In this document: positions 56,268 through 64,000 of the stretch, piece by piece | Layout of the letters: each line of letters starts with the position of its first letter | How positions within the stretch are numbered: the stretch's first letter is position 1 | Source: JAHDHW01 sp963793295 | Lineage (GTDB): Bacteria > Bacteroidota > Bacteroidia > Chitinophagales > Saprospiraceae | DNA length: 64,000 bases | NCBI GenBank assembly: GCA_963793295.1 | Contig: CAWBZX010000027.1 | Coordinates: 62,001 to 126,000 of the forward strand | Direction: 5' to 3' | Translations under genes and position numbers: made by a program | Notes under the pieces: generated by a model | What the model saw: only the letters and a program-made list of their open reading frames with translations | What the model was told of the DNA's origin: nothing | Databases searched by the model: none

Positions 56268-57608
56268 TTATTCCCCTTCTTTTTTACTATCTATCCAATA
56301 TTTATCAACCAATGCCTGCTTGATTCCAACCTCCTCTTTTGTAAAATGTTTTTCAAATAATGCCCAGGTCGTATCCAGCATTTTATCGATTTCCATATTT
56401 ACATCGATAGCCAGTAACTCAGCGGAATACTCCTTAGCAAAACTCATGCAACGCTCATCATAGTTGGATAAATCAAATCCATTTTCCCATTTGGTCTTTG
56501 CGTTCGCAGCGTCGGAATACAATCTCACAGCGGTATTCATAACCTGCGGATGATCTTCTCTGGTCTTTTTTCCTATTACCAATTGTTTCAATCGGGATAA
56601 ACTTCGAAAAGGATCGATTATGGTCTTTCCAACATCAGTATCTCTTCTTAAATAAAGCTGTCCTTCTGTTATATAACCTGTATTGTCAGGTATGGCGTGG
56701 GTAATATCGCCACCAGATAAGGTGGTTACAGCAATAATAGTTATGGATCCTCCTTTGGGAAATTGCACTGCTTTTTCATAAATCCTTGCAAGATCGCTAT
56801 AAAGAGAAGCAGGCATATTGTCCTTCGATGAAATCTGATCCATGTTATTGGAAACAATACTGAGTGCATCACAATACAAAGTCACATCCGTTAGGAGGAC
56901 CAGAACTTTTTCATTTCTGTCGACGGCAAAATATTCAGCTGCCGTCAGTGCCATATCAGGAATTAATAATCTTTCAATAGAAGGATCTTCGGTTGTGTTA
57001 ATGAAGCTGACGATCTTATCCAAAGCTCCTGCATTTTCAAATGTCCGCTTATAAAAAAGATAATCATCATGAGGTAAGCCTATTCCTCCCAAGATGATAC
57101 GATCAGCTTGAGCACGTAGGGCCACATCAGCCATCACCTGGTTATAGGGTTGTTCCGGATCGGCAAAAAATGGAATTTTCTGGCCGGTGACAAGGGTATT
57201 ATTCATGTCGATACCTGCTATACCTGTAGGTATTACTTCTGAGGGTTGTTGCCTTTTAGTGGGATTGACGGAAGGGCCACCAATTTCGCGACTTTCTCCC
57301 TCGATTTCGGGACCATTATCGATCGGCTCACCATAAGCATTAAAAAATCTACCGGTCAGATCCTCACTCACCTTTAATATCGGGGCAGCACCCGTGAAGG
57401 TTACTTCTGCATTGGTTGGAATGCCTTCTGTCCCGGAGAATACCTGTAGCGTGACCTCATCTCCCATTATTTTAACAACTTGCGCTAAACGTCCATTAAC
57501 CAGAGCCATCTCCTCGTTGCCTGCACTTTTAGACTTAAGCACACAGGTAGCCTTGTTAATTTTTATTATCTTAGAATAAATAGGTTGAAATGCTTTTTTT
57601 GGTATCAT
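56268..57608 (-). CDS. ntpB: V-type ATPase subunit B
   Basis: A 446-residue non-catalytic nucleotide-binding-fold subunit of the A3B3 head. It carries the family features PTGIAGIDMNNTLVTGQKIP, FADPEQPYNQVMADVALRAQ, DMALTAAEYFAVDRNEKVLV and NMPASLYSDLARIYEKA, but no P-loop, as expected for B. A segment of 145 bp before the gene (57609-57753) separates it from subunit A, whereas the other operon genes are almost contiguous. That space is filled by the intergenic repeat. Confidence 0.93.
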   Translation of the reverse strand: MIPKKAFQPIYSKIIKINKATCVLKSKSAGNEEMALVNGRLAQVVKIMGDEVTLQVFSGTEGIPTNAEVTFTGAAPILKVSEDLTGRFFNAYGEPIDNGPEIEGESREIGGPSVNPTKRQQPSEVIPTGIAGIDMNNTLVTGQKIPFFADPEQPYNQVMADVALRAQADRIILGGIGLPHDDYLFYKRTFENAGALDKIVSFINTTEDPSIERLLIPDMALTAAEYFAVDRNEKVLVLLTDVTLYCDALSIVSNNMDQISSKDNMPASLYSDLARIYEKAVQFPKGGSITIIAVTTLSGGDITHAIPDNTGYITEGQLYLRRDTDVGKTIIDPFRSLSRLKQLVIGKKTREDHPQVMNTAVRLYSDAANAKTKWENGFDLSNYDERCMSFAKEYSAELLAIDVNMEIDKMLDTTWALFEKHFTKEEVGIKQALVDKYWIDSKKEGE

Positions 57609-57619
57609 AATCTAGTTAT

Positions 57620-57750
57620 AAGTTATCGGGCTAAATTATCGATAAACTATTTTTTTAAGCTTTCGCAAAATAAATTTCAAAACTTCATTATAATTCATTT
57701 TTTAAACTTCATTTTACAATAGCAAATAGCTTATCAAAATTTTATACGCC
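57620..57750 (-). repeat. intergenic repeat, copy inside the V-ATPase operon
   Basis: Minus-strand copy of the 42191-42322 repeat. Inverted arms are 57641-57652 and 57724-57735 (one mismatch). It fills the spacer between the A and B subunit genes. Confidence 0.65.
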
Positions 57751-57753
57751 TTC

Positions 57754-59526
57754 TTACATTATTTTACGTTCCGCCAGTATTTCATCTAAGCCGGTCAATT
57801 CGTTATTAAATTCTTCGGACTCAAATGCTGAATAGTTGACCTGCTTCAATTTGTTTATTACCCGCTTAAAGAAAGTGGCTACTTCTTCAAACGCAGTAAA
57901 TTCAAAATATGTCCGATAAATCCTCAACAATAAATTCATCATGAATTTTTGCCTTTCCATGGAAGTCATCGCATCTATCGCATCGAATGCATCTTGTTGC
58001 AATAAAGCAAAATCCATTATTTCAGCTTTCCAATACAAAACGTGATAATCCAGTGGTACACCGTCATCTCCAAGTATATTAATTTGGTCATTTACCTCTT
58101 TCCCTTTTATAAGGATATCTTTTAGTTGGTTGATATCTTCTATCCAGTGGGGAGAAATATTTTCCCTTAAAAACCGGATGACCTCAGGATACTCCAAGTA
58201 TTTGGAATAACTTTCAACAGGATCAATTGCGGGATATCGTTTGCTGTCGGCCCTTTTTTGGGATAAAGCATAAAAACAGCGAGCTGATTTTTTCGTTGCC
58301 TCGGTGACTGGTTCCTTCAAATTACCTCCTGCCGGCGACACAGTTCCCAGAAAGGTTATGGATCCCGTTTCTCCGTTATTAAGATATACAAAACCAGCGC
58401 GTGCATAAAAATTTGCAATTACTGCTGTTAGGTCCATGGGATAGGCGTCCGGGCCGGGCAATTCTTCTAATCGATTAGACATTTCTCTGAGCGCCTGTGC
58501 CCATCTTGAAGTCGAGTCTGCCAAGACCAGCACTTTTAAGCCCATACTTCTGTAATATTCTGCCAGTGCCATGGCGGTATACACCGATGCTTCACGAGCA
58601 GCGACTGGCATATTGGAAGTGTTGGCAATTATTACCGTTCGCTCCATCAACCTTCTGCCTGTATGAGGGTCATCTAATTCGGGAAATTCTGTGAATACTT
58701 CTACGACTTCATTTGCCCTTTCACCACAAGCTGCGAAGATAATAATATCGGCCTGGGCTTGTTTAGAAATGGCATGATGCAACACCGTTTTTCCAGTTCC
58801 AAAAGGCCCGGGGACAAATCCAGTTCCTCCCTCCATCATTGGATTTAAACTATCGATGGCTCTCACTCCTGTCTCTAGCAAACGATATGGCCTAACTTTT
58901 TCCGAATATATTTTAATCGCTCTTTTGACGGGCCATTTCTGCACCATGGTGACAGCAATCTCTTCTCCCGTCGCATCTGTTAAAGTTGCTATGGTATCCC
59001 GAATGCCATATACTCCTTCTTTTACCAAATGTTGGATGGTAGCGAAACCTTCTAACTTGAATGGTACCATTATTTTATGAGGAATAGAATTTTCAGTGAC
59101 TTCACCTAACCAGTCACCTGCTTTTACCAACTCATTTTCTTTAGCCAAGGGTTTAAATTGCCATCTGGAATCATCCTGAAGTGCATCGGAGTACTGGCCT
59201 CTCTTTAGGAATAAGGTATCCATTATCTGGAGATCATTCTGAAGCCCGTCGTAAATTTTTTCCAGCAAGCCCGGACCTAATTCTACTTCGAGCATTTCGC
59301 CTGTAAATTCAACCGCGTTGCCTACTTTTAATCCACGAGTACTTTCGAATGACTGTACATATACATTTTTTCCGGAGACTTTAATCACTTCACCCAGTAA
59401 TCGTTCTTCACCAATTAGGATATAGCAGATTTCATTTTGTGAAATGTGTCCGTCTGTTTCGACAATCACCAGATTGGAAACAACCCCGGTTACTTTTCCT
59501 TTCGTTTTATTTTCAGTTACAGCCAT
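57754..59526 (-). CDS. ntpA: V-type ATPase subunit A (catalytic)
   Basis: A 590-residue catalytic subunit. The P-loop GPFGTGKT is at 240-247, followed by ACGERANEVVEVFTEFPEL, SNMPVAAREASVYTAMALAE and DSTSRWAQALREMSNRLEEL with the catalytic-core residues, and AYPMDL. The N-terminal beta-barrel and the bulge domain are complete. The length is normal for bacterial V-type A subunits. It starts one base after the stop of the DUF2764 gene, so translation is probably coupled. Confidence 0.95.
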   Translation of the reverse strand: MAVTENKTKGKVTGVVSNLVIVETDGHISQNEICYILIGEERLLGEVIKVSGKNVYVQSFESTRGLKVGNAVEFTGEMLEVELGPGLLEKIYDGLQNDLQIMDTLFLKRGQYSDALQDDSRWQFKPLAKENELVKAGDWLGEVTENSIPHKIMVPFKLEGFATIQHLVKEGVYGIRDTIATLTDATGEEIAVTMVQKWPVKRAIKIYSEKVRPYRLLETGVRAIDSLNPMMEGGTGFVPGPFGTGKTVLHHAISKQAQADIIIFAACGERANEVVEVFTEFPELDDPHTGRRLMERTVIIANTSNMPVAAREASVYTAMALAEYYRSMGLKVLVLADSTSRWAQALREMSNRLEELPGPDAYPMDLTAVIANFYARAGFVYLNNGETGSITFLGTVSPAGGNLKEPVTEATKKSARCFYALSQKRADSKRYPAIDPVESYSKYLEYPEVIRFLRENISPHWIEDINQLKDILIKGKEVNDQINILGDDGVPLDYHVLYWKAEIMDFALLQQDAFDAIDAMTSMERQKFMMNLLLRIYRTYFEFTAFEEVATFFKRVINKLKQVNYSAFESEEFNNELTGLDEILAERKIM

Positions 59527-60354
59527 CTAAATAAATTCTTTAGGTATTTCGTATCCGATTTTAATATTTTTCAGTAATTCGTCAAATCTTATTTGTCCAG
59601 CGGAAGGAGTAGTGATCATACTTCTTTCAATAATTTGAAGTTTGATCAGGTAGGTCATCAAATTTTCTACTGTGAAATAGTAGCCTTGATTTATCTCTTC
59701 CACAAAATTCCATCGCATTTCCTCGAAAGCAAATTCCCGGATCGCAATATCCGGATTTTCAAATTGTGAAATAATTTTGTCCACATAGTCAATTAGCTTT
59801 TCCAGGCCAAAGTCTTTTTCCCGGTTTCTTCTGATTTTAACAGCTTCAAAATGATTTCCAAGTACCTCTTCATTTATTTCCCGGTGAAATTTTCTGCTAT
59901 TCAATCCCGCCACGATATTCTTAATATTATGGTCAAATTCAAACCATGTTTTTAAATAGGTATTTGGCAATTCCTGCGTCCAGTCAATAAAATATGCTGT
60001 CAATAAATTTTTCAGGTTTTTTTTGGATTGAATTTTCCATTCCTGCTGAGAAGCCAGAACAAATTGTTCCATAAAAGGCACTAGTGATTCAGGCAGAATT
60101 ATTCCGTTGGTTAGTTCCTCCTTCGTATAATTACCTTTGTCATCAAATTGTTCGGCATCACCTTTTATTAGGTTTATAAAATTATCAATATCAAATTGAT
60201 AAAATAAAGATCTAATCAAAGTAAAATCCTTTTCATCAATCATTTCCTGCAACTCCTCCCGAAAGTCAGTAGAAGAAAAATCAAGTTGCTTGTCATTGAT
60301 ACTTAGCTCTGCCAAACTGGTAATGAAATAATAATATTTTTTATTTATAACCAT
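59527..60354 (-). CDS. DUF2764 family protein (V-ATPase operon)
   Basis: A 275-residue helical cytoplasmic protein that occurs between subunits E and A in Bacteroidota V-ATPase operons. It starts VINKKYYYFITSLAELSIN, and has conserved acidic/aromatic segments such as LTAYFIDWTQELPNTYLKTW, IAGLNSRKFHREINEEVL and EMRWNFVEEINQGYYFTVENL. DUF2764 proteins are usually placed as the equivalent of the central-stalk subunit C (d-subunit) in these operons. No separate C gene is seen. The direct role is inferred from gene order. Confidence 0.75.
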   Translation of the reverse strand: MVINKKYYYFITSLAELSINDKQLDFSSTDFREELQEMIDEKDFTLIRSLFYQFDIDNFINLIKGDAEQFDDKGNYTKEELTNGIILPESLVPFMEQFVLASQQEWKIQSKKNLKNLLTAYFIDWTQELPNTYLKTWFEFDHNIKNIVAGLNSRKFHREINEEVLGNHFEAVKIRRNREKDFGLEKLIDYVDKIISQFENPDIAIREFAFEEMRWNFVEEINQGYYFTVENLMTYLIKLQIIERSMITTPSAGQIRFDELLKNIKIGYEIPKEFI

Positions 60355-60398
60355 ATTTAAGTCGGTTGACGGAATTATCGATAATTTCTTTCTGTCAT

Positions 60399-61013
60399 TT
60401 AATCACCAAAAAGTAGTTTAAAAGCACTTGATTTTGCAAAAGTTTTAAAATAATTATCGAAATCCTCAGAAGTAAAATTGACTTTAAAACGGCCATCATC
60501 AGGGCTTATTTGGAATCCGTCTTTCATCTGTCCCGTATATTCAACAACGATTCCCTTTTGAAGTAACTCCTGAGCTTTACTCCTGAAATAAAGCTGTAGA
60601 TCCTCAAAATCGGACTCCGGAAGGCGAATATGAAGACGTTCTTCCTCATTAAAATTTGTTATCCAATAGTGAATGATCTTTTCAATAATACTCTTTATAA
60701 ACTCACTATCATTAAAGGCATTTTCAACCGGTTCTTCGGTTATTTTCCATATTAACAAATCTGCGATTTTCTGCTTGAGCGCTCCAAGGGCTTGCCTAGA
60801 CGAGAGTCTCATTTCGGCCTCATTCTTTTGCTTTATATCTGCAGCTTCCTTCCGAGCTTCTTCAATCATCCGCTTTGATTTATTCTTAGCGGCCGAAATG
60901 ATCTCCTGTGCTTCTTCTTTAGATTTTGTAATGATCTCTTTCCTTTTCAGTTCTGCATCCTCAACGCCTTCCTTATAGATTTTTTCTAGTAACTGTTGAA
61001 TATTTTTATTCAT
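60399..61013 (-). CDS. ntpE: V-type ATPase subunit E (peripheral stalk)
   Basis: About 204 residues from the ATG at 61013 (the open frame also allows 61025). The N-terminal half is a long Ala/Glu/Lys coiled coil (EGVEDAELKRKEIITKSKEE, AQEIISAAKNKSKRMIEEAR), as in the peripheral-stalk subunit E. The C-terminal half is the globular head-binding domain. First gene of the operon. A promoter candidate lies about 200 bp upstream. Genes for F and G/H subunits are not recognised in the window. Confidence 0.82.
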   Translation of the reverse strand: MNKNIQQLLEKIYKEGVEDAELKRKEIITKSKEEAQEIISAAKNKSKRMIEEARKEAADIKQKNEAEMRLSSRQALGALKQKIADLLIWKITEEPVENAFNDSEFIKSIIEKIIHYWITNFNEEERLHIRLPESDFEDLQLYFRSKAQELLQKGIVVEYTGQMKDGFQISPDDGRFKVNFTSEDFDNYFKTFAKSSAFKLLFGD

Positions 61014-61364
61014 CTTTATGGTCATTGATGAGTTTTAAAAATAATGAACTCCTTCCAATATATCATAATCGTTGGATGGTTTTTATTCATCATTAAAAAT
61101 GTAATTTAACGAGTTATTTCATAGTAGTTAATGATATTAGTCAGTGATCTTACTTCTAGATCTTGATAAAAATCAGCAATTAACTTATGTTAAAAAAGCA
61201 TGAATTTTTTATTAGCAAAGTTTATACATAAATACTTTGGCTGAATCAAATACAAGGGTTTATAAAAAAAAACACGCTGTTGAATTTAATTCAACAACGT
61301 GCACTTAAAAGTTAAGAATGACTTATATTTTTAATTCCAAAGCTAACTTTGGATACCATATCTT
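61014..61364 (-). promoter_or_regulatory. V-ATPase operon promoter region
   Basis: On the minus strand TTTG (61247-61250) is followed, after a 20-bp spacer, by TATAAACTTTG (61216-61226). This fits the Bacteroidota -33/-7 spacing with an imperfect -7 box. The transcript would carry a leader of about 200 nt. The rest holds the terminator of the next gene and no other feature. Confidence 0.45.
61263..61301 (-). terminator. terminator after the second lipoprotein paralogue
   Basis: GTTGAAT (61279-61285) pairs with ATTCAAC (61289-61295) and CACG (61273-61276) with CGTG (61298-61301). On the minus strand a run of nine T follows. Confidence 0.75.
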
Positions 61365-62063
61365 TTAAACGCCTGGCGCTTTAATGACTACATAGCCATA
61401 AATCACCGCTTTACAGTAATTCGGTCTATCCGCATAGTGAATTTCTACTTTGTGAGCAATTCCATAGGCACCATAAAAAATGCCATCACCGCCTGTGAAA
61501 TTAATGCGAGAATAGAATCGTTCCTCGTAGAATTTAGTGTTTTCCGAATCAGTGCCTTTTGTTGGATTTTCTGTTACAAAACCACCTTTTTGTCTAAGGC
61601 TACTTTCAAATTCTAGTGGGGTCTCTGTTATAGGGCCAATCTTGTCTTTCCTGGGTTTCACCAAGAAAATGATCCCTTCTCCGATTGGTTTTTTATATAA
61701 ATTTACAGTTTCAGCATACCGGATTTTGCCAAAACCCTTCCAAGCTCCTCTACCGGTAAATAGAATTTGAGTTGGAGACTGAAATTCTGGATCTTTTTGA
61801 TAAAGGTATTCAATCTCATTGTCCATTACGATACCTACTATTTTCACGGTATAAAGCGGGGGTATTGCTTTTTTAACTGCCTCAACTTCCTGATTGAATT
61901 CATTGATTTCATTTTCAGTTAAATAAGCTGCAACTTCTGCAGGGATGTCAATAGTCTCTGTAACAGTATTTATTGGTAAAATTTCTTCTTTTTCGCAACT
62001 GAACCATATCATTGAAACTAAAATCAATGATGCAATTGCGATAATATAATTGCGTGTTTTCAT
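61365..62063 (-). CDS. lipoprotein, paralogue of 50242-50997
   Basis: A 232-residue lipoprotein with the same start (MKTRNYIIAIASLILVSM, lipobox Cys 23) and the same C-terminal blocks (KIRYAETV, RFYSRINF, KAVIYGYVVIK) as the gene at 50242. The middle and linker differ more. The upstream bases are also similar, so it is a dispersed duplication. Orientation relative to the other copy is inverted, 11 kb apart. No function known. Confidence 0.65.
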   Translation of the reverse strand: MKTRNYIIAIASLILVSMIWFSCEKEEILPINTVTETIDIPAEVAAYLTENEINEFNQEVEAVKKAIPPLYTVKIVGIVMDNEIEYLYQKDPEFQSPTQILFTGRGAWKGFGKIRYAETVNLYKKPIGEGIIFLVKPRKDKIGPITETPLEFESSLRQKGGFVTENPTKGTDSENTKFYEERFYSRINFTGGDGIFYGAYGIAHKVEIHYADRPNYCKAVIYGYVVIKAPGV

Positions 62064-62260
62064 GATTAAGATTTTAGTTATTGAATGATTATTTTCAATA
62101 ATAAGGATAAGCTTTTAATAAGTGCAACGCAATGATTTCCATCATTACTGCTTATGATTTTTTTCATCTGAAAAAAACATTTTTGGATGAGTAAGTAATT
62201 GAACAACGTATTGTAAATACGCTACTTAAGGATTGGAAGTCTTGTCCGGACTTAGATTTA

Positions 62261-62722
62261 CTAAAATGAAATCAACATTTCCTTTTCAAAGCAAACACTG
62301 TTTTCAATTTCAGCGTACTGGCCATAATTCTGGATCAAATGATAGCCATTCTTTTTATAAAGCTGAATGGCCTCAGGTTGCCTTTTACCTGTTTCCATAA
62401 CACATTTTTCAAAAGATAATTCGGTTGCCCAATTTTCCAATTCAGATAGAATTTTGGTTGCAATTCCTTTTCCTCTGCTTTCCGGCAAAGTGTACATTCG
62501 CTTTATTTCCATTGTTTTTGAATCAAATTCTTTCATCGCTCCACAACCCAAGGGCTTTTCATTTTCATAAGCAACAACAGCATATTTGATTTTAGCGATT
62601 TTGTTGAATTGAGCATAAAAGGAATGATCTTCTCCATCTCTTTTAGCTAATTCAAAATCAAGACGCTGCACAAGATGAATGAAATCTTTATGATCGGAAT
62701 CAGTTCTAATAATTTGAATCAT
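62261..62722 (-). CDS. GNAT family N-acetyltransferase
   Basis: A 153-residue acetyl-CoA-dependent acetyltransferase. The core shows the GNAT pattern: YAVVAYENEKPLGCGAMKEF (beta4), the acetyl-CoA loop PESRGKGIATKIL (motif A, residues about 81-93) and a C-terminal YKKNGYHLIQNYGQYA region (motif B). The substrate cannot be read. It ends 9 bp from the methyltransferase start on the same strand, so the two may be co-transcribed. Confidence 0.85.
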   Translation of the reverse strand: MIQIIRTDSDHKDFIHLVQRLDFELAKRDGEDHSFYAQFNKIAKIKYAVVAYENEKPLGCGAMKEFDSKTMEIKRMYTLPESRGKGIATKILSELENWATELSFEKCVMETGKRQPEAIQLYKKNGYHLIQNYGQYAEIENSVCFEKEMLISF

Positions 62723-62731
62723 TTTTTGCGT

Positions 62732-63367
62732 TTATTTTTTTGCAAGGATGAACAAATCCGTCGTCAATGTTCCATTTGGTTCCGTATAATCTTTGCGTTG
62801 TAAATCTATGATCTTAAACCCATTTTCTTTTAGCGTATCAGCCAAATAATCCGCCTGGTGATAAAAAATATACATCTTATCCGGGCCACCGGTACTCGGT
62901 CCTTTGAATCCGGATTTGCTATAATCATCTTCCATGGTACTCAAATAAAGTACGCCATTGGGTTTTAGTAATCCTGCTGCATCAATTATTAGTTTTACAG
63001 CTTCTTCTTTTGACAGATAGGGCAAACAAAAACCACACATGATTGCATCGTATTTTTTATCAAGCTTAACAATAGCCCTGCAATCCATCACTTGAAATTC
63101 AGCAGTTGGATTATTAATTTTTGCAAGTTCTATCATGTTTGGGGACAAGTCAATTCCAAAGATTTTAAAATCGGGACGTTTTTTCAATAAATACCTGGTG
63201 ATATTCCCTGGACCACAAGCGATTTCTAAAATAGCTGCATTTTCCTTTTCAATCTGCTTGCAAAATAAGTCGTACGTATCATGGTACAAATCCATATACA
63301 TGAATTTGTCCTGATACTGTTTTGCCCATTTATTCCAGACTGCTATGGTGTTTTCAGTGTTATTCAA
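62732..63367 (-). CDS. class I SAM-dependent methyltransferase
   Basis: A 211-residue protein with the class I Rossmann motifs: ILEIACGPGNITRYLL (motif I, residues about 46-60), FGIDLSPNMIELAKINNP, MDCRAIVKLDKKYDAIMCGF and LKPNGVLYLSTMEDDY. The YCPDGV-type features of known small-molecule families are absent, and the substrate is unknown. The gene precedes the acetyltransferase on the same strand by 9 bp. Confidence 0.85.
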   Translation of the reverse strand: MNNTENTIAVWNKWAKQYQDKFMYMDLYHDTYDLFCKQIEKENAAILEIACGPGNITRYLLKKRPDFKIFGIDLSPNMIELAKINNPTAEFQVMDCRAIVKLDKKYDAIMCGFCLPYLSKEEAVKLIIDAAGLLKPNGVLYLSTMEDDYSKSGFKGPSTGGPDKMYIFYHQADYLADTLKENGFKIIDLQRKDYTEPNGTLTTDLFILAKK

Positions 63368-63427
63368 TTCAAGAAGGATTTTGTAATAGTTGCAAATAGC
63401 CTTTGTTTCGGCAGACGTGACTGGTTA

Positions 63428-64000
63428 CTAATTGGTTAAATTATTCGAATAATAGAGAAAATTTAATATTTCTAATTGAAGATCTAAATTTAGTTCGATT
63501 AATTTTAGTTGGCCATTGATGTATTTTTCTTGCCTTTTGTTCAATAAGAAAACGGAACTTTCACCATAACGAAATTTTTCGTTTTCAGCATCCAGCAAAA
63601 GTTTATAACGAGCCACGTTTTGCGCCAACAAGATTAGTTGGTCTTGTAGAATAGCTTGTTGTTGTAAACTGTTTTCAATTTTGTTTTTCAATTCATTTTT
63701 TTTGTCTGCTATGTTCAGGGCTATTTCTTCCAGTTTGATTTCCCCTTTCTGAAGATTTCCCCTTTCAGTTCTTAAATAAAGTGGCATGGAAAATTCAAAG
63801 CCCCATTTGTAATCAGACGAAGAATAAGTTGGAACAAGATTGTCTTCGGTAGCGAATAAAGGATTGTATTTTCCTTTGAGTTTTGGTTTGAGTTTTTCCC
63901 GCTTTAATTTTTGTTCGATTTCCAGGTAAGATTGTTTGTTTAGTTTCTTCAATATGGCCGGATGATTGTCGACGATCTCTCCAATCGGAATATTTAGGTT
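63428..64000 (-). CDS. TolC family outer membrane protein, partial
   Basis: C-terminal part, open in frame to the end of the window (the first codons read NLNIPIGEIVDNHPAILKKL), so the start is outside. The DYKWGFEFSMPLYLRTERGN segment and the long helical region KNELKNKIENSLQQQAILQDQ and GESSVFLLNKRQEKY match the TolC/outer membrane efflux fold. It probably forms the outer membrane channel of a multidrug or protein exporter. Partner genes lie outside the window. Confidence 0.75.
   Translation of the reverse strand, partial: NLNIPIGEIVDNHPAILKKLNKQSYLEIEQKLKREKLKPKLKGKYNPLFATEDNLVPTYSSSDYKWGFEFSMPLYLRTERGNLQKGEIKLEEIALNIADKKNELKNKIENSLQQQAILQDQLILLAQNVARYKLLLDAENEKFRYGESSVFLLNKRQEKYINGQLKLIELNLDLQLEILNFLYYSNNLTN

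Overview
The window reads as AT-rich chromosomal DNA from a member of the Bacteroidota, most likely a Saprospiria-like lineage. Several secreted proteins end in type IX secretion (T9SS) C-terminal sorting domains, signal peptides end in AQ or GQ, Shine-Dalgarno sequences are nearly absent, a few promoters match the Bacteroidota TTG/TAnnTTTG pattern, and there is a V-type ATPase operon of the Bacteroidota layout (E, DUF2764, A, B, D, I, K) and a DUF4836 and a DUF3667 protein. The exact genus cannot be told from the sequence alone.

Layout. 1-5046: a dense set of ATP-grasp ligases (three), a class I glutamine amidotransferase-like gene and an alpha/beta hydrolase, probably making or modifying a small peptide-like or amide-containing product. 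5126-11926: housekeeping genes (gatB, a DUF3667 membrane protein, an M23 endopeptidase, alaS). 12225-28973: a surface-protein locus with two tandem T9SS paralogues, a T9SS beta-rich protein, an FG-GAP/DxDxDG repeat protein, a 1734-residue adhesin built of near-identical 522-bp repeats flanked by two recently duplicated 300-residue proteins, a further small surface protein and a decayed fibre-like gene. 29397-37557: a MORN-repeat protein, a nucleotide cyclase/TolB-like/TPR protein, a T9SS sialidase-like protein, an M14 carboxypeptidase and a small membrane protein. 37656-49507: lipoproteins, DUF4836, a Gfo/Idh/MocA oxidoreductase, a glycerophosphodiester phosphodiesterase, an exopolysaccharide-type sugar transferase, a TerB-like protein, a phosphodiester glycosidase-like lipoprotein, a thiolase and a T9SS NHL-like protein. 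49698-51380: initiator tRNA-fMet followed by a small scar-like segment bounded by a 14-bp copy of the tRNA 3' end. 51842-61025: a mitochondrial-type citrate synthase and the V-ATPase operon. 61365-64000: a lipoprotein paralogue, a GNAT acetyltransferase, a methyltransferase and the 3' part of a TolC-family gene.

How genes work together. The V-ATPase genes form one compact operon whose rotor subunit keeps all five residues of the sodium site known from Enterococcus hirae NtpK, so a sodium pump is predicted. The 16-28 kb genes are all on the minus strand, nearly all have signal peptides, and look like one export/assembly programme for a repetitive extracellular structure. The 1-5 kb cluster looks like a biosynthetic operon with ligation, ammonia supply and hydrolysis functions.

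Sequence quality. Single-base frame shifts are concentrated in 1-13.5 kb (including the essential alaS) and in 28.4-29.0 kb, while 29-64 kb is almost free of them. Several of these lie in homopolymers and are probably sequence errors, so broken genes in the first 13.5 kb should not be taken as real pseudogenes without read support. A family of about 130-bp intergenic repeats with inverted arms (four copies at 40.5, 42.2, 44.2 and 57.7 kb), one of them inside the V-ATPase operon, is the clearest unexplained DNA structure.
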